Below are positions 10,801 through 17,785 of a stretch of DNA of 64,000 nt, piece after piece. A program made the position numbers and the translations under genes. This DNA comes from Pseudomonas lundensis (lineage in GTDB: Bacteria; Pseudomonadota; Gammaproteobacteria; Pseudomonadales; Pseudomonadaceae): positions 124,001 through 188,000 of the forward strand of contig NZ_JYKY01000005.1 in NCBI RefSeq assembly GCF_001042985.1, read 5' to 3'. The notes beneath the pieces are model-generated. The model made no database searches, was not told the origin of the DNA, and saw only the letters and a program-made list of their open reading frames with translations. How positions within the stretch are numbered: position 1 is the stretch's first letter; every line of letters starts with the position of its first letter.

Positions 10801-11466
10801 TTCAGGGGTTTTGGCCAACTGGCGCTGGCGTTCGGCAAAAGCCGCGTGTTCGGCCAACCTCGCGGTCTGGTCAAGGTGCTGCTGGTGATAGTCCACATAT
10901 TCAGTGGCCACTTCGGCCAGCCATTGCTCGGCCATTTGCGGGGTGAGCAAGTGCGTACCGCCCGTTTGGCAGTTCGTCAGGCCGGGATGCACCGCTTGCA
11001 TAAAATGAGTGCGTTCTTCGGCCGAGTTGAGCACTTGCTGGCATTTTCTGGCCGTCCACTGCGTCTCGGCATACGTGACATACAAGGAGCTGTGCCTGGA
11101 CACAATCAAGTGAGGCGGGCCGATTGACGTCTGCCGCTCGTCTTCTGTGACGGTTGTGCTTTTTAGCAGCAACTGCGTGAGCAGGCCGTCAAGCAACCGG
11201 TATTCGGATAATTCGCCTGTGGCACTGTCGATCACATACAGCCAGCCGTCACGGGGCAAACGTATCCCGAGCGGGCGGCTGCTCAGGCGGTACGGCATGG
11301 ACAGGGCATTGGCCGGGTCCAGCGCCGGGTTGTCTACCAAACCGTAGCGCAGTGGCACCAGTTGCAGGGTGGGCTTGCTAAGCGGACATACGCCGAGCGC
11401 GACCTTGGCGTCCAGTCGGCTTCGGTTGATGTTGTTGGGGTTTCGGCGAGGGATGCTATTGGCCAT
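7825..11466 (-). CDS. T6SS effector, VasX/BTH_I2691 family (pore-former type)
   Basis: A 1213-residue protein with the VasX N-terminal region: VCPLSKPTLQLVPLRYGLV near residues 26-44, where family members usually have a second Cys in place of this Ser. A long alpha-helical middle follows, then hydrophobic segments between about residues 790 and 1000 (for example GAALLLFFAQLVNFLQ and LVFLRFSLVGGLFTLLELAG), then a soluble tail. Vibrio VasX and P. putida Tke5 are known members that depolarise target membranes. No VgrG, PAAR, Tap or core T6SS gene lies in the window, so it would have to be delivered from elsewhere. The segment coding the hydrophobic region is unusually A+T-rich. Confidence 0.8.
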   Translation of the reverse strand: MANSIPRRNPNNINRSRLDAKVALGVCPLSKPTLQLVPLRYGLVDNPALDPANALSMPYRLSSRPLGIRLPRDGWLYVIDSATGELSEYRLLDGLLTQLLLKSTTVTEDERQTSIGPPHLIVSRHSSLYVTYAETQWTARKCQQVLNSAEERTHFMQAVHPGLTNCQTGGTHLLTPQMAEQWLAEVATEYVDYHQQHLDQTARLAEHAAFAERQRQLAKTPEHERQPYLWEQPRRFQQISMGTLASSVAPEYHHDILYLVLDDTLGVLRDLANYQDEVVGWVTDWANGGAQKGHNERNYLLGCYIESLTWLAESDWQTFAATLDDPAIQALLEDFKKLPEPERAVTGKAIHEYLNRGGLMTPPPNTSIPADLEALRREAEMEAALYQAYVPDLQLLAVRAVEDIDRCYYTRAHFRVAPAAFVEAHFDALITLGKQRSRDTQDILFGARFGQRGVNELIDRPAMDRELQAHRDGLERWNRVLDSITADRVALIARGAFHNAAWYFDAQQAGQVDHAFSLEYACLKDICRSDEACDQLLAYLEGNPQFVLTLYYTLPISEQTALWVQYAFLLASSLAVYNNLPEQLARLDTLERGRLPALDELPESTRNVAHAAQHAWSPALNRGLESLVTSFDGIVKGNTMPDLDQLFRDLPQALTLRILQAAKTEGATFHFATPAELDSLRETLKEVLDQRERLLKLKHKRQQVNRVDGHRSLKSQQLLHEINTLRGQLTQGEARLAASISPIPELPDEHVRLFGSAPGRAGMTVIFAPEGHRQVASLMSNFKEGVHRAPVMNVLGDGAALLLFFAQLVNFLQVTKEVMGVARKDRKFMPLISSLAATGASGFAAAQGAFDTALNAQIENLKASLRMTSPSSLQVTLGKLHVGLGVGTYAFGLYSALISSSTYHGNWVEAVRSGNRGTQNGAVLQLISASGLGASNAYGLFNSISSVAQVFSAAKGPARNTAWIISGARLSLVFLRFSLVGGLFTLLELAGTWMYNHYNTSAHDQWLQSTPWGLETDKQKNLSLAGFQSHLQALLQAPFVQVKRRPERSYLAGWFPATQVGEITINLPGLNLQDFQAPLGGQPPHGLKVGARRFITVLDGGRRPRKYAQELSEPVQAGLFRVETGAPNTPGLRLNLSYPNHPERINGKLHEELLLELQLMSADEQGQPVVRSHLIHFNPFEEGQYPSAAHPLPSPALTLLAVDVLALKEIPDA

Positions 11467-11846
11467 GTCTGAGGCTCCCGCAGGTGTGACGCCCGCGACG
11501 GTTAAAAGTCAGCACCACTCAAGACTTATGCCAGCCTCCCTGCCGCCCTTGTAAACCGGCACTTTGCGCCGCAAGCCCGGTGGATCCCGGTGTTGTATGT
11601 CCGTCAATGTGCGCAAGTTGTTGCCCGATACGCCAGAAGGCGTTGTCTGCGCGGGCTGTAGCCTTGAGGTGGGGGCTTATCCGAAAGTCGCTGCGCAGCT
11701 TTCTGCGCAAATTGGCCTGTTTTGCCAAAACAGCGCTGGCACGCCGTTTTCTGTCCCTGCGCCGAGCGGTAAACACCCTCATCGGTGCCAGCGAACTTTG
11801 GGTGTATCATGTCGCGCAAACGCCCCAGCCGTGACGAATCCTGCCG
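11467..11846. other. Intergenic region between effector gene and AGE epimerase
   Basis: These 380 bp separate two divergent genes. Short open frames occur on both strands, but none has family-like composition or a ribosome binding site. Small inverted repeats such as TGCGCAGCTTTCTGCGCA (near 11691-11708) are present. Promoters for both flanking genes must lie here, but I could not identify them. Confidence 0.4.
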
Positions 11847-12995
11847 ATGCCCGATGTAACCAGCCCTGTTTTTCCTTCCGAACTGATTGCCCGGTTTGCG
11901 GCCGTGCAGCAGCATTTTCGTCAGGTCATCGTGCCGTTGTGGCAAGGTCCCGGCTGGAATGCCGAACTGGCGTTGCCCTATGAAGCGTTGAGCGCCGACC
12001 ATCAACCCCTGGCCCCTCAGCGTTATCGCGCCATGGCCTGCGCCCGTCAGTTGTATGTCTTCGCCAGCCTGATCGGTGACCCGGCCTTCCCGGGCGCGGC
12101 CGAGCGGGCAGCGGCGCTGTTTCGCTCGATGCAGCAACACTTTCATGACGCCGAGCACGGGGGCTGGTTCTACAGCATCGACCCGCACGGCGCGCCGCAG
12201 GATCAGCGCAAAGACCTCTACACCCATGCGTTCATCATTTTTGCCTGTGCTCATTACTGGGGCAAGGTGCGTGAACCGCTGGTTGAATCGGTGCTCAATG
12301 CCGCGCTACAGGTCGTGGCCGAGCGGTTCAGCGATGGCGAGGGGTTGTATGAAGCCAGCCTGGACCGGGACTGGTCGCCGCTGGGCAGCGGGCCGCTGCA
12401 AAATCCGTTGATGCACCTGGCTGAGGGGTTTCTGGCCACGCTTTCGGTGCGTGACGATGTGCCCACCCGCCGTGCATTGCTGGCGCTGGCCGAGGGCATG
12501 CAAACACGTTTTATCGCCCCCGAGCATGGCGTGATGCTGGAAAAACCCCGTGGCGCGGCAGACAACTGGTTCGAGCCTGGGCATCAATTCGAATGGTATT
12601 TCCTGCTGCACTCGTCGACGTTGCTGCGCACCACGGCGCTGCACGGCTCGCTGGATCGCGCGTTCAGTTATGCCGAACAGGTCGGGGTGGATGCGCAGAC
12701 AGGCGCGGTGTGCGGCATGTTGGGCAGTGATGGCCAATTGCGAGATGGTACTCAGCGAATCTGGGCACAGGCCGAGTATGTGCGGGCGCTGACATTGCGC
12801 AAGAATTGCCTTGAGCGTCTGCCACGCCAGTTGCAGGCGTTGCAGCAGCATTTCTTGCACCACGGGGGCTGGTACGAGTGCCTGGATCCGCAAGGGCATG
12901 TCAGCCGCGCCGACATGCCATCAACAACGCCCTATCACCTGGCCACGTGTTACAGCGGCCTGGCGCAGTACTTCGCGTCAGTCGGCCCGATTTAA
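11847..12995 (+). CDS. AGE-family epimerase/isomerase
   Basis: A 382-residue (alpha/alpha)6-barrel enzyme of the N-acylglucosamine 2-epimerase / mannose isomerase family. The conserved His blocks are DLYTHAFIIFA (about residue 117), NPLMHLAEGFLA (about 188) and EPGHQFEWYFLL (about 248). Members interconvert aldoses and 2-epimers or ketoses, such as mannose and fructose; the sequence does not show which substrate applies. It is a single gene whose stop overlaps the stop of the convergent hopJ-like gene by 4 bp. Confidence 0.87.
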   Translation: MPDVTSPVFPSELIARFAAVQQHFRQVIVPLWQGPGWNAELALPYEALSADHQPLAPQRYRAMACARQLYVFASLIGDPAFPGAAERAAALFRSMQQHFHDAEHGGWFYSIDPHGAPQDQRKDLYTHAFIIFACAHYWGKVREPLVESVLNAALQVVAERFSDGEGLYEASLDRDWSPLGSGPLQNPLMHLAEGFLATLSVRDDVPTRRALLALAEGMQTRFIAPEHGVMLEKPRGAADNWFEPGHQFEWYFLLHSSTLLRTTALHGSLDRAFSYAEQVGVDAQTGAVCGMLGSDGQLRDGTQRIWAQAEYVRALTLRKNCLERLPRQLQALQQHFLHHGGWYECLDPQGHVSRADMPSTTPYHLATCYSGLAQYFASVGPI

Positions 12996-13333
12996 GCCTT
13001 GCGCGTCAGTGGCCGGGCGGTGAATTTCACCCCGGCCAGACCGTGAGCGATCAGCGCGCGAATGTTGCCGTGATCGCTGCCCTCGGGGGTCGCCAGGACT
13101 GAGCGGTAATGTTCGCCAAACGCCAGCAAAGTATCCTGATCGCTCAACCCTTCGAGCAACGCCAGCCCCACTGTTTTGCACGAACCCTCGTTTTGCTTGG
13201 CCGCGTTTTCCACGTCGCCGTTGGTGAATGCCTGCGGCTGGTAATCGTAGTGCTCGACGATGAACGCCAGGGTATCGGCAAAAACGTGTTCGCCGCTGTT
13301 CAGGCTGGCGCGCAGGGTGTTCAGGTCAGTCAT
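12992..13333 (-). CDS. HopJ-like family protein
   Basis: A 113-residue protein with the blocks FIVEHYDYQPQAFTNG, NEGSCKTVGLALLEG and FGEHYRSVLATPEGSDH. This is the family annotated as HopJ type III effector, but it is widespread in bacteria without type III secretion, and nothing here suggests secretion. The true start is the ATG at 13333; the longer upstream reading frame is DUF1244 sequence in another frame. It overlaps the DUF1244 gene by 8 bp, so it is translationally coupled at the end of the pterin operon. Its biochemical role is unknown. Confidence 0.8.
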   Translation of the reverse strand: MTDLNTLRASLNSGEHVFADTLAFIVEHYDYQPQAFTNGDVENAAKQNEGSCKTVGLALLEGLSDQDTLLAFGEHYRSVLATPEGSDHGNIRALIAHGLAGVKFTARPLTRKA

Positions 13334-13622
13334 GCTTTTTTCCTTGGGCAAACGCCGCCGCCTGTTCGGCAGAGGCTTCTTTCTGGTACTGGGCTTTCCA
13401 CTCGGCGTAGGGCATGCCGTAAACCACTTCACGGGCGTCATCGAGGCTCAGCTCGATCTGGCGCTCATCGGCCGCGGCCTTGTACCACTTGGACAGGCAA
13501 TTGCGGCAAAACCCCGAAAGGTTCATCAGGTCAATGTTTTGCACGTCCTTGCGGCTGTCGAGGTGGGCGACGAGGCGGCGAAAGGCAGCGGCTTCGAGTT
13601 CAAGGCGTTGCTGGTCAGTCAT
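13326..13622 (-). CDS. DUF1244 family protein
   Basis: A 98-residue protein of unknown function. It has a strongly conserved core with the CxxC pair in LSGFCRNCLSKWY and the segment DAREVVYGMPYAEWK. The cysteine pair could bind metal; that is inference. It is 30 bp after folX and overlaps the hopJ-like gene by 8 bp, so it is an internal member of a five-gene run with folM-folE-folX. Confidence 0.85.
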   Translation of the reverse strand: MTDQQRLELEAAAFRRLVAHLDSRKDVQNIDLMNLSGFCRNCLSKWYKAAADERQIELSLDDAREVVYGMPYAEWKAQYQKEASAEQAAAFAQGKKHD

Positions 13623-13652
13623 GTTGTGCTCCGGGCGTAAGGGCAGGCCAGC

Positions 13653-14024
13653 TTAGCGGCTGGCGGCCAGGGTGATCGATACCGATTCGGCAAAACGCAG
13701 GGCGTGCGGTTTGTCGACTTCGACCTCGGCATACAACACCGCCGTATTGGCCATCACCAGATCCAGTAATTCCTGGGTCAGCCGCTCCAGCAGGGCGAAG
13801 CGGTTTTCTTCAACGTGGGCAATCACCGCCTTGGTGATGGTGCGGTAGTTGAGCGCGTGATCGATGTCGTTATCGCGCACGGCTTCTTGCGCCGCGTACA
13901 GGATGGTGAGGTTGATCAACACATCCTGTTTGTTGCGGATTTCGTCTTCATTGATCCCGATGAAGGTGCGCAGGCACAGGTCTTTGACGCGAATACGGGC
14001 CATTCCTGGCTGAAGTTGTGGCAT
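13653..14024 (-). CDS. folX: Dihydroneopterin triphosphate 2'-epimerase
   Basis: A 123-residue member of the FolB/FolX T-fold family. It converts 7,8-dihydroneopterin triphosphate to dihydromonapterin triphosphate. Family features are [19 protein letters not shown] at the N-terminus, [18 protein letters not shown] in the middle and [15 protein letters not shown] at the C-terminus. The FolX assignment over FolB rests on the adjacent folM and folE. Its ATG shares one base with the folE stop (TAATG), indicating coupled translation. Confidence 0.9.
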   Translation of the reverse strand: MPQLQPGMARIRVKDLCLRTFIGINEDEIRNKQDVLINLTILYAAQEAVRDNDIDHALNYRTITKAVIAHVEENRFALLERLTQELLDLVMANTAVLYAEVEVDKPHALRFAESVSITLAASR

Positions 14025-14584
14025 TACGGCTTGCTCCGTCCAATCAGTTGCAAGAACTCCATGCGGGTGCTCGGTTCACGAAACGCGCCGAGCATTACCG
14101 ACGTGTTCATGGTGGAATTCTGTTTTTCGACGCCGCGCATCATCATGCACATGTGCTTGGCTTCAATGACCACCGCCACGCCCGCTGCCTGGGTGATGCT
14201 TTGAATGGCATCGGCGATTTCCCGCGTCAGGTTTTCCTGAATCTGCAGGCGCCTGGCGAACATGTCGACGATGCGGGCGACTTTCGACAGGCCGAGCACC
14301 TTGCCGGTCGGGATATACGCCACGTGGGCCTTGCCGATGAAGGGCAGCAAGTGGTGTTCACACAACGAGTACAGCTCGATGTCGGCGACAATCACCATCT
14401 CATCGCTGTCCGAGGCGAAAAGGGCACCGTTGACGATGTCCTCAAGGCTCTGGCCATAGCCGTGACACAGGTATTGCATCGCCTTGGCGGCGCGTTTCGG
14501 GGTGTCGAGCAAGCCTTCGCGGTCAGGGTTTTCACCGAGACCCACCAGGATCTCGCGGTAATGCTCAGGCAACGATGTGCTCAT
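14024..14584 (-). CDS. folE: GTP cyclohydrolase I
   Basis: A 186-residue enzyme that converts GTP to 7,8-dihydroneopterin triphosphate, the first pterin step. The zinc and active-site blocks are visible: [25 protein letters not shown] (split here only by position, residues about 66-90, with Cys and two His), [17 protein letters not shown] and [13 protein letters not shown]. It starts 23 bp after folM and overlaps folX by one base. In this cluster it most likely serves tetrahydromonapterin rather than folate synthesis. Confidence 0.95.
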   Translation of the reverse strand: MSTSLPEHYREILVGLGENPDREGLLDTPKRAAKAMQYLCHGYGQSLEDIVNGALFASDSDEMVIVADIELYSLCEHHLLPFIGKAHVAYIPTGKVLGLSKVARIVDMFARRLQIQENLTREIADAIQSITQAAGVAVVIEAKHMCMMMRGVEKQNSTMNTSVMLGAFREPSTRMEFLQLIGRSKP

Positions 14585-14607
14585 GAAAATACTTCCTCGC
14601 GGACGGC

Positions 14608-15318
14608 TTATTTAAGATGCCGACCGCCGTTAACGGTCAGGGTGGTGCCGGTGACGTAGGGGTTGTCCAGCAGATAACGCAGGCTGTGGTAGATGACCTG
14701 CGGGCCGGGTTCTATGCCCAGCGCAGATTTGGCCAGCGCCTTGGTACGGTATGCCGCGTCGTCGTCCGGGTTGAACATCAACAGCGCCGGTGCGATGCCG
14801 TTGACTTTGATGCGTGGCGCCAGTTTAGCCGCGAATGACAAGGTCAGGCTGTCGAGACCGGCTTTGGTCGCGCAATAGGCAATGTGCTTGCTGCTGCCCT
14901 TGCGCGTGACATCGTCGCTGATATGCACGATGTCCGCCGGGTTAGAGCGCTCCAGCAGTTCACTGCAATGCAGGTTGATCAGGTAGGGCGCAAGCATATG
15001 GACGCTGAACATCTGCGTGAAATCACTGGTTTGTGTGTCAGTTTTTTCGGGAAGCCAGGCCGAAGCGTTATGCACGATGGCACGCAGGGTGTCGGTGTGC
15101 TGTTTGAGTTGTTCGATAAACCCGAGGATGCCGTGCTCGGTCGAAAAATCCGCCTGAAGTGCCGTTGCCCCCAGATCCCTTAGCGTCTGCACGCCGGGTT
15201 TTTCAGTGCGGTAGCTGAAGATGACGTCGTAACCGTCGGCCAATAATTGCTGCGCGCAGTGCAGGCCAATGCGCTGGCCAGCGCCCGTGATCAAAATGGG
15301 GGCAGAGTGAGAAGGCAT
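14608..15318 (-). CDS. folM: Dihydromonapterin reductase (SDR)
   Basis: A 236-residue short-chain dehydrogenase that reduces dihydromonapterin to tetrahydromonapterin with NADPH. The cofactor motif is TGAGQRIG at residues 11-18, the catalytic pair is YCATK, and the C-terminus has [11 protein letters not shown]. FolM, FolE and FolX together make the cofactor that Pseudomonas phenylalanine hydroxylase uses. It is the first gene of the operon; a candidate -10 (TATAGT) lies 50 bp upstream, inside an inverted repeat. Confidence 0.9.
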   Translation of the reverse strand: MPSHSAPILITGAGQRIGLHCAQQLLADGYDVIFSYRTEKPGVQTLRDLGATALQADFSTEHGILGFIEQLKQHTDTLRAIVHNASAWLPEKTDTQTSDFTQMFSVHMLAPYLINLHCSELLERSNPADIVHISDDVTRKGSSKHIAYCATKAGLDSLTLSFAAKLAPRIKVNGIAPALLMFNPDDDAAYRTKALAKSALGIEPGPQVIYHSLRYLLDNPYVTGTTLTVNGGRHLK

Positions 15319-15335
15319 GGCAGGCTCGGGTCAGA

Positions 15336-15421
15336 AAAACAGGAGAGTGCAGCGGCGTAATGGCAAAACTATACCAGCGTCCACTGGACCACGGCCATGC
15401 CCGGGCGGACTCTCCTGTTTT
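15336..15421 (-). promoter_or_regulatory. Long inverted repeat enclosing the probable folM promoter
   Basis: Two perfect 13-bp arms, AAAACAGGAGAGT at 15336-15348 and ACTCTCCTGTTTT at 15409-15421, flank 60 bp. Reading on the minus strand, the second arm is followed by a T-run, so transcripts coming from the upstream gene can form a terminator-like hairpin. The enclosed segment carries a TATAGT box at 15368-15373 that would start folM transcripts lacking the first arm. Function is inferred from position only. Confidence 0.5.
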
Positions 15422-15432
15422 GAGGGGGCGAC

Positions 15433-15999
15433 TCAGCGGCTCTGCGGGGCGGCGGTGCGCAGGCTTTTCTCAGGCGTGCTGTGCAGCCAGCCCGCCAGCA
15501 GGTGGGTCGACAGCGGAATAAACCAATACACCATCAACGGCGTCAGGGCCAACGTGCTGACCAACACGCGAGTCACCAGCCCCAGCTCGCCCAGCCACGG
15601 GCTCAGCACAACGTTGAACAGCAGCGATACCGGGAAAAAGGCGAGCCATATGGCGATTGCTTGCTTCCAGCGGGGCGGACGTTGCCCGGCTGCGCCAAAC
15701 CAGCCATCGATGCCTTTGACGCGGTGCTCGTGGGGATGGGCAAACAGATCGCTGCCGCGCAGCAACCAGGATTTGCGCGAAACAGAATGTTCCCACGCGT
15801 TTAGGGTTGCTTCGTCGACAAAGCGGAAAATGATTTGGAATTCGTCGTCGCCGGGCGGCGGGGCCAGTACGCCCGACCCCAGATAGCCGGGGAAGTCCGT
15901 GGCCAATTGTTCGCCTTCGTGTAGCCAGACGATCAGTTCCTGATAACGCCCTTGGGCGACACGGCGTGCAACCATCAAGGTGACTGGGGAGGTAGACAT
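15433..15999 (-). CDS. Antibiotic biosynthesis monooxygenase-like membrane protein
   Basis: A 188-residue protein with an N-terminal ABM ferredoxin-like domain (residues about 5-85: VTLMVARRVAQGRYQELIVWL, FQIIFRFVDEATLNAWEHS). Two C-terminal membrane helices follow (about 108-130 and 138-165). This two-part architecture recurs in proteobacteria, but no reaction has been assigned that I know of. It is divergent from the MerR gene and lies upstream of folM on the same strand, separated by the inverted repeat. Confidence 0.8.
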   Translation of the reverse strand: MSTSPVTLMVARRVAQGRYQELIVWLHEGEQLATDFPGYLGSGVLAPPPGDDEFQIIFRFVDEATLNAWEHSVSRKSWLLRGSDLFAHPHEHRVKGIDGWFGAAGQRPPRWKQAIAIWLAFFPVSLLFNVVLSPWLGELGLVTRVLVSTLALTPLMVYWFIPLSTHLLAGWLHSTPEKSLRTAAPQSR

Positions 16000-16176
16000 T
16001 GTGTATCTCCATCAAACGGATGCGGCCCGGGTAGGGCAGGCATTAAGGGCAGCGCCGGGATGGTGGGCTGCAAGGCCATCAAGCAAGGATTGTTCCAAAA
16101 TCCGGGTCACACGCCATTTTGAACAGCCGTGAATGCGCGTTAGACTCGCTTCTTTACCGTGAACGTGGCCCATTCC

Positions 16177-17118
16177 ATGCCCGTGATTATTGATCGTGCG
16201 CCTGCAGTCTTGCCTGCGGCCGAGCCAGACATCGAAGGTCTTTACCCGATCCGCGAGGTCGCCCGCCTGACCGGCATTAACCCGGTCACGTTGCGTGCCT
16301 GGGAGCGACGTTATGGCTTGATCGAGCCAAAACGCACCGAAAGTGGGCATCGGCTGTATTCCATGACCGATATTGAGACAGTGCGTCAGGTTCAAGGCTG
16401 GATTGAACGGGGCGTTTCTGTCAGCAAAGTGGGTGAGTTGCTGGCCCGCCGGGCCGAGCTTGACCGCCCTGAGTCCACCCCGCAGGCGGATGAATACGCG
16501 CAGTGGCAATCACGCATCAGTGAGGCGCTCAATGCCTTTGATGAGCGCGAGTTAGAGCGGCTCTACGGGCAGATTTTTTCCAGCTATCCGCCGCAGATTG
16601 TGTTCAACGATGTGTTTATGCCGCTTTGGCAGCTTTTGTTGCGTCAGCAAGACGAGTTTGGTCGTACCAGCGAGTGGCTATTGCTCGACAGTTTCCTGCG
16701 CGGCCGTGTGCTGCAACGCCTGAACATGCAAGGCGCAACCGAGCATGCGCAGTGTGTCGTGCTGGTGGGTTTGCCAGAGCTGTGCCATGAGCTGCAATTA
16801 CTGGTGACAGGCTTGTTGCTGGCGCGCAATGACCGGGCGATCCGCGTGTTGGCTGTCGGGCAGCCGCTGAATGAACTGTCGTTGATTTGCGAAAAGGTCA
16901 ATCCCCAGGCCCTGGTCCTGTTGGGTACACGTGCACTGAGCCCTTCGCGGATCGAGCGTTTATTGCGTCTGGTACACGGCGTGAGTTGCGCGGTGTGGCT
17001 GGCGGGCGAAGCGTGCGAGTTGGCACACGACCATTTGCTGGACTCATCCATCGGTTGTCTGGGGTGTGAACCCGGCGTGATGAGTCAACGACTGGATGCG
17101 TATCTCAAGGGTGCCTGA
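16177..17118 (+). CDS. MerR-family regulator with degenerate B12-binding fold (class II LitR-like)
   Basis: A 313-residue regulator. The MerR HTH is at about residues 22-90 (YPIREVARLTGINPVTLRAW, GHRLYSMTDIETVRQV), followed by a helical bundle and a Rossmann-like cobalamin-type domain to the end. LitR/CarH proteins sense light through B12 using Wx9EH and ExHxxG motifs. Here the first reads EW at 166-167 with no matching Trp, and the second is LCHELQ around His204, so B12 binding is doubtful. Class II LitR proteins of P. putida lack these residues and work with a short LOV protein, and one is encoded 670 bp away. Neither start has a clear ribosome binding site; GTG at 16159 is the alternative. 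A weak TTGAAC-N16-TAGACT promoter lies just upstream. Confidence 0.78.
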   Translation: MPVIIDRAPAVLPAAEPDIEGLYPIREVARLTGINPVTLRAWERRYGLIEPKRTESGHRLYSMTDIETVRQVQGWIERGVSVSKVGELLARRAELDRPESTPQADEYAQWQSRISEALNAFDERELERLYGQIFSSYPPQIVFNDVFMPLWQLLLRQQDEFGRTSEWLLLDSFLRGRVLQRLNMQGATEHAQCVVLVGLPELCHELQLLVTGLLLARNDRAIRVLAVGQPLNELSLICEKVNPQALVLLGTRALSPSRIERLLRLVHGVSCAVWLAGEACELAHDHLLDSSIGCLGCEPGVMSQRLDAYLKGA

Positions 17119-17120
17119 GG

Positions 17121-17726
17121 CTAGGCATGCAAGGCGGGGTGGGCGAGACGATGCTGTTGCAGGATGAACTGGCGCAGGCGTTCTGTTTCACCTGCATCGC
17201 GCTGGCTTAGACGGTAAGCGTATTGCCCCAGCTCGGTCTTGCGCTCCAGCGTGCCGCGCACGGCAATGCGCTCATAGCCGGTGGGGCTGAACCATTGGCA
17301 AAACTGGCGCGGCGGGCGACTGTCATTGCGCACATCAATCAGCATGCCCTTGAACGACACCTCACTGACCCACAGTTGGCCACTGCGCCCGCGAATATTC
17401 TCCAATGCAACCGGTTCAGCGAGCGTGAAACGCCACGGGCGAATCAGCGGCCCCTCTTCAAAAATGCTCGGCGCCCCCAATTGCAAGTGCTGCGCATGGA
17501 ATTCATCTTCAACCAGACGCAGCGGGAAACTCATTTGCTGGTTGGCGATTTGAGCCTGGAGCGTCACTTGCTCATGGGCGGCCAGGCGCGTGAGCAGATC
17601 GCGAATTTGTGCCACACCGTTGAGCGTCAGGCTCGACGACGCATCCCGCTGATTGAGCAGCGGGTTTTGATGCATGGTCTGAATGAAATCCAACTCGTCC
17701 TGAGTCAGAAGGGCATCGTGTGACAT
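17121..17726 (-). CDS. PilZ-like protein of unknown function
   Basis: A 201-residue soluble protein from the ATG at 17726. The reading frame is open to 17780, but those residues precede any plausible start signal. The middle shows PilZ-like traits: an Arg-rich approach (LIRPWRFTLAEPVALENIRG) and WVSEVSFKGMLID, resembling the D/NxSxxG motif with Glu in first position. Whether it binds cyclic di-GMP is uncertain. It lies 59 bp after the LOV gene on the same strand, so light sensing and this protein may be coexpressed. Confidence 0.65.
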   Translation of the reverse strand: MSHDALLTQDELDFIQTMHQNPLLNQRDASSSLTLNGVAQIRDLLTRLAAHEQVTLQAQIANQQMSFPLRLVEDEFHAQHLQLGAPSIFEEGPLIRPWRFTLAEPVALENIRGRSGQLWVSEVSFKGMLIDVRNDSRPPRQFCQWFSPTGYERIAVRGTLERKTELGQYAYRLSQRDAGETERLRQFILQQHRLAHPALHA

Positions 17727-17785
17727 GGTGAAACTCAGAAGCGGGTCAATAAAAAGTCGTAACTGTTTACAACAGACCATCGATT

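Noticed and set aside
11519..11782. Minus-strand open frame of 87 codons upstream of the effector gene
   Set aside because: Arg-rich low-quality translation, no ribosome binding site, and plus-strand frames over the same bases are equally open. It looks like chance in G+C-rich DNA.
12992..13333. Type III secretion effector reading of the hopJ-like gene
   Set aside because: The family name comes from a few plant-pathogen annotations. The gene sits in a pterin operon, with no hrp box recognised and no type III genes nearby.
16000..16176. Search for a TGTACA-N12-TGTATA light operator in the MerR upstream region
   Set aside because: No match was seen; only a GGATT-N7-AATCC inverted repeat (16087-16103) and a weak -35/-10 are present, so no operator is claimed there.
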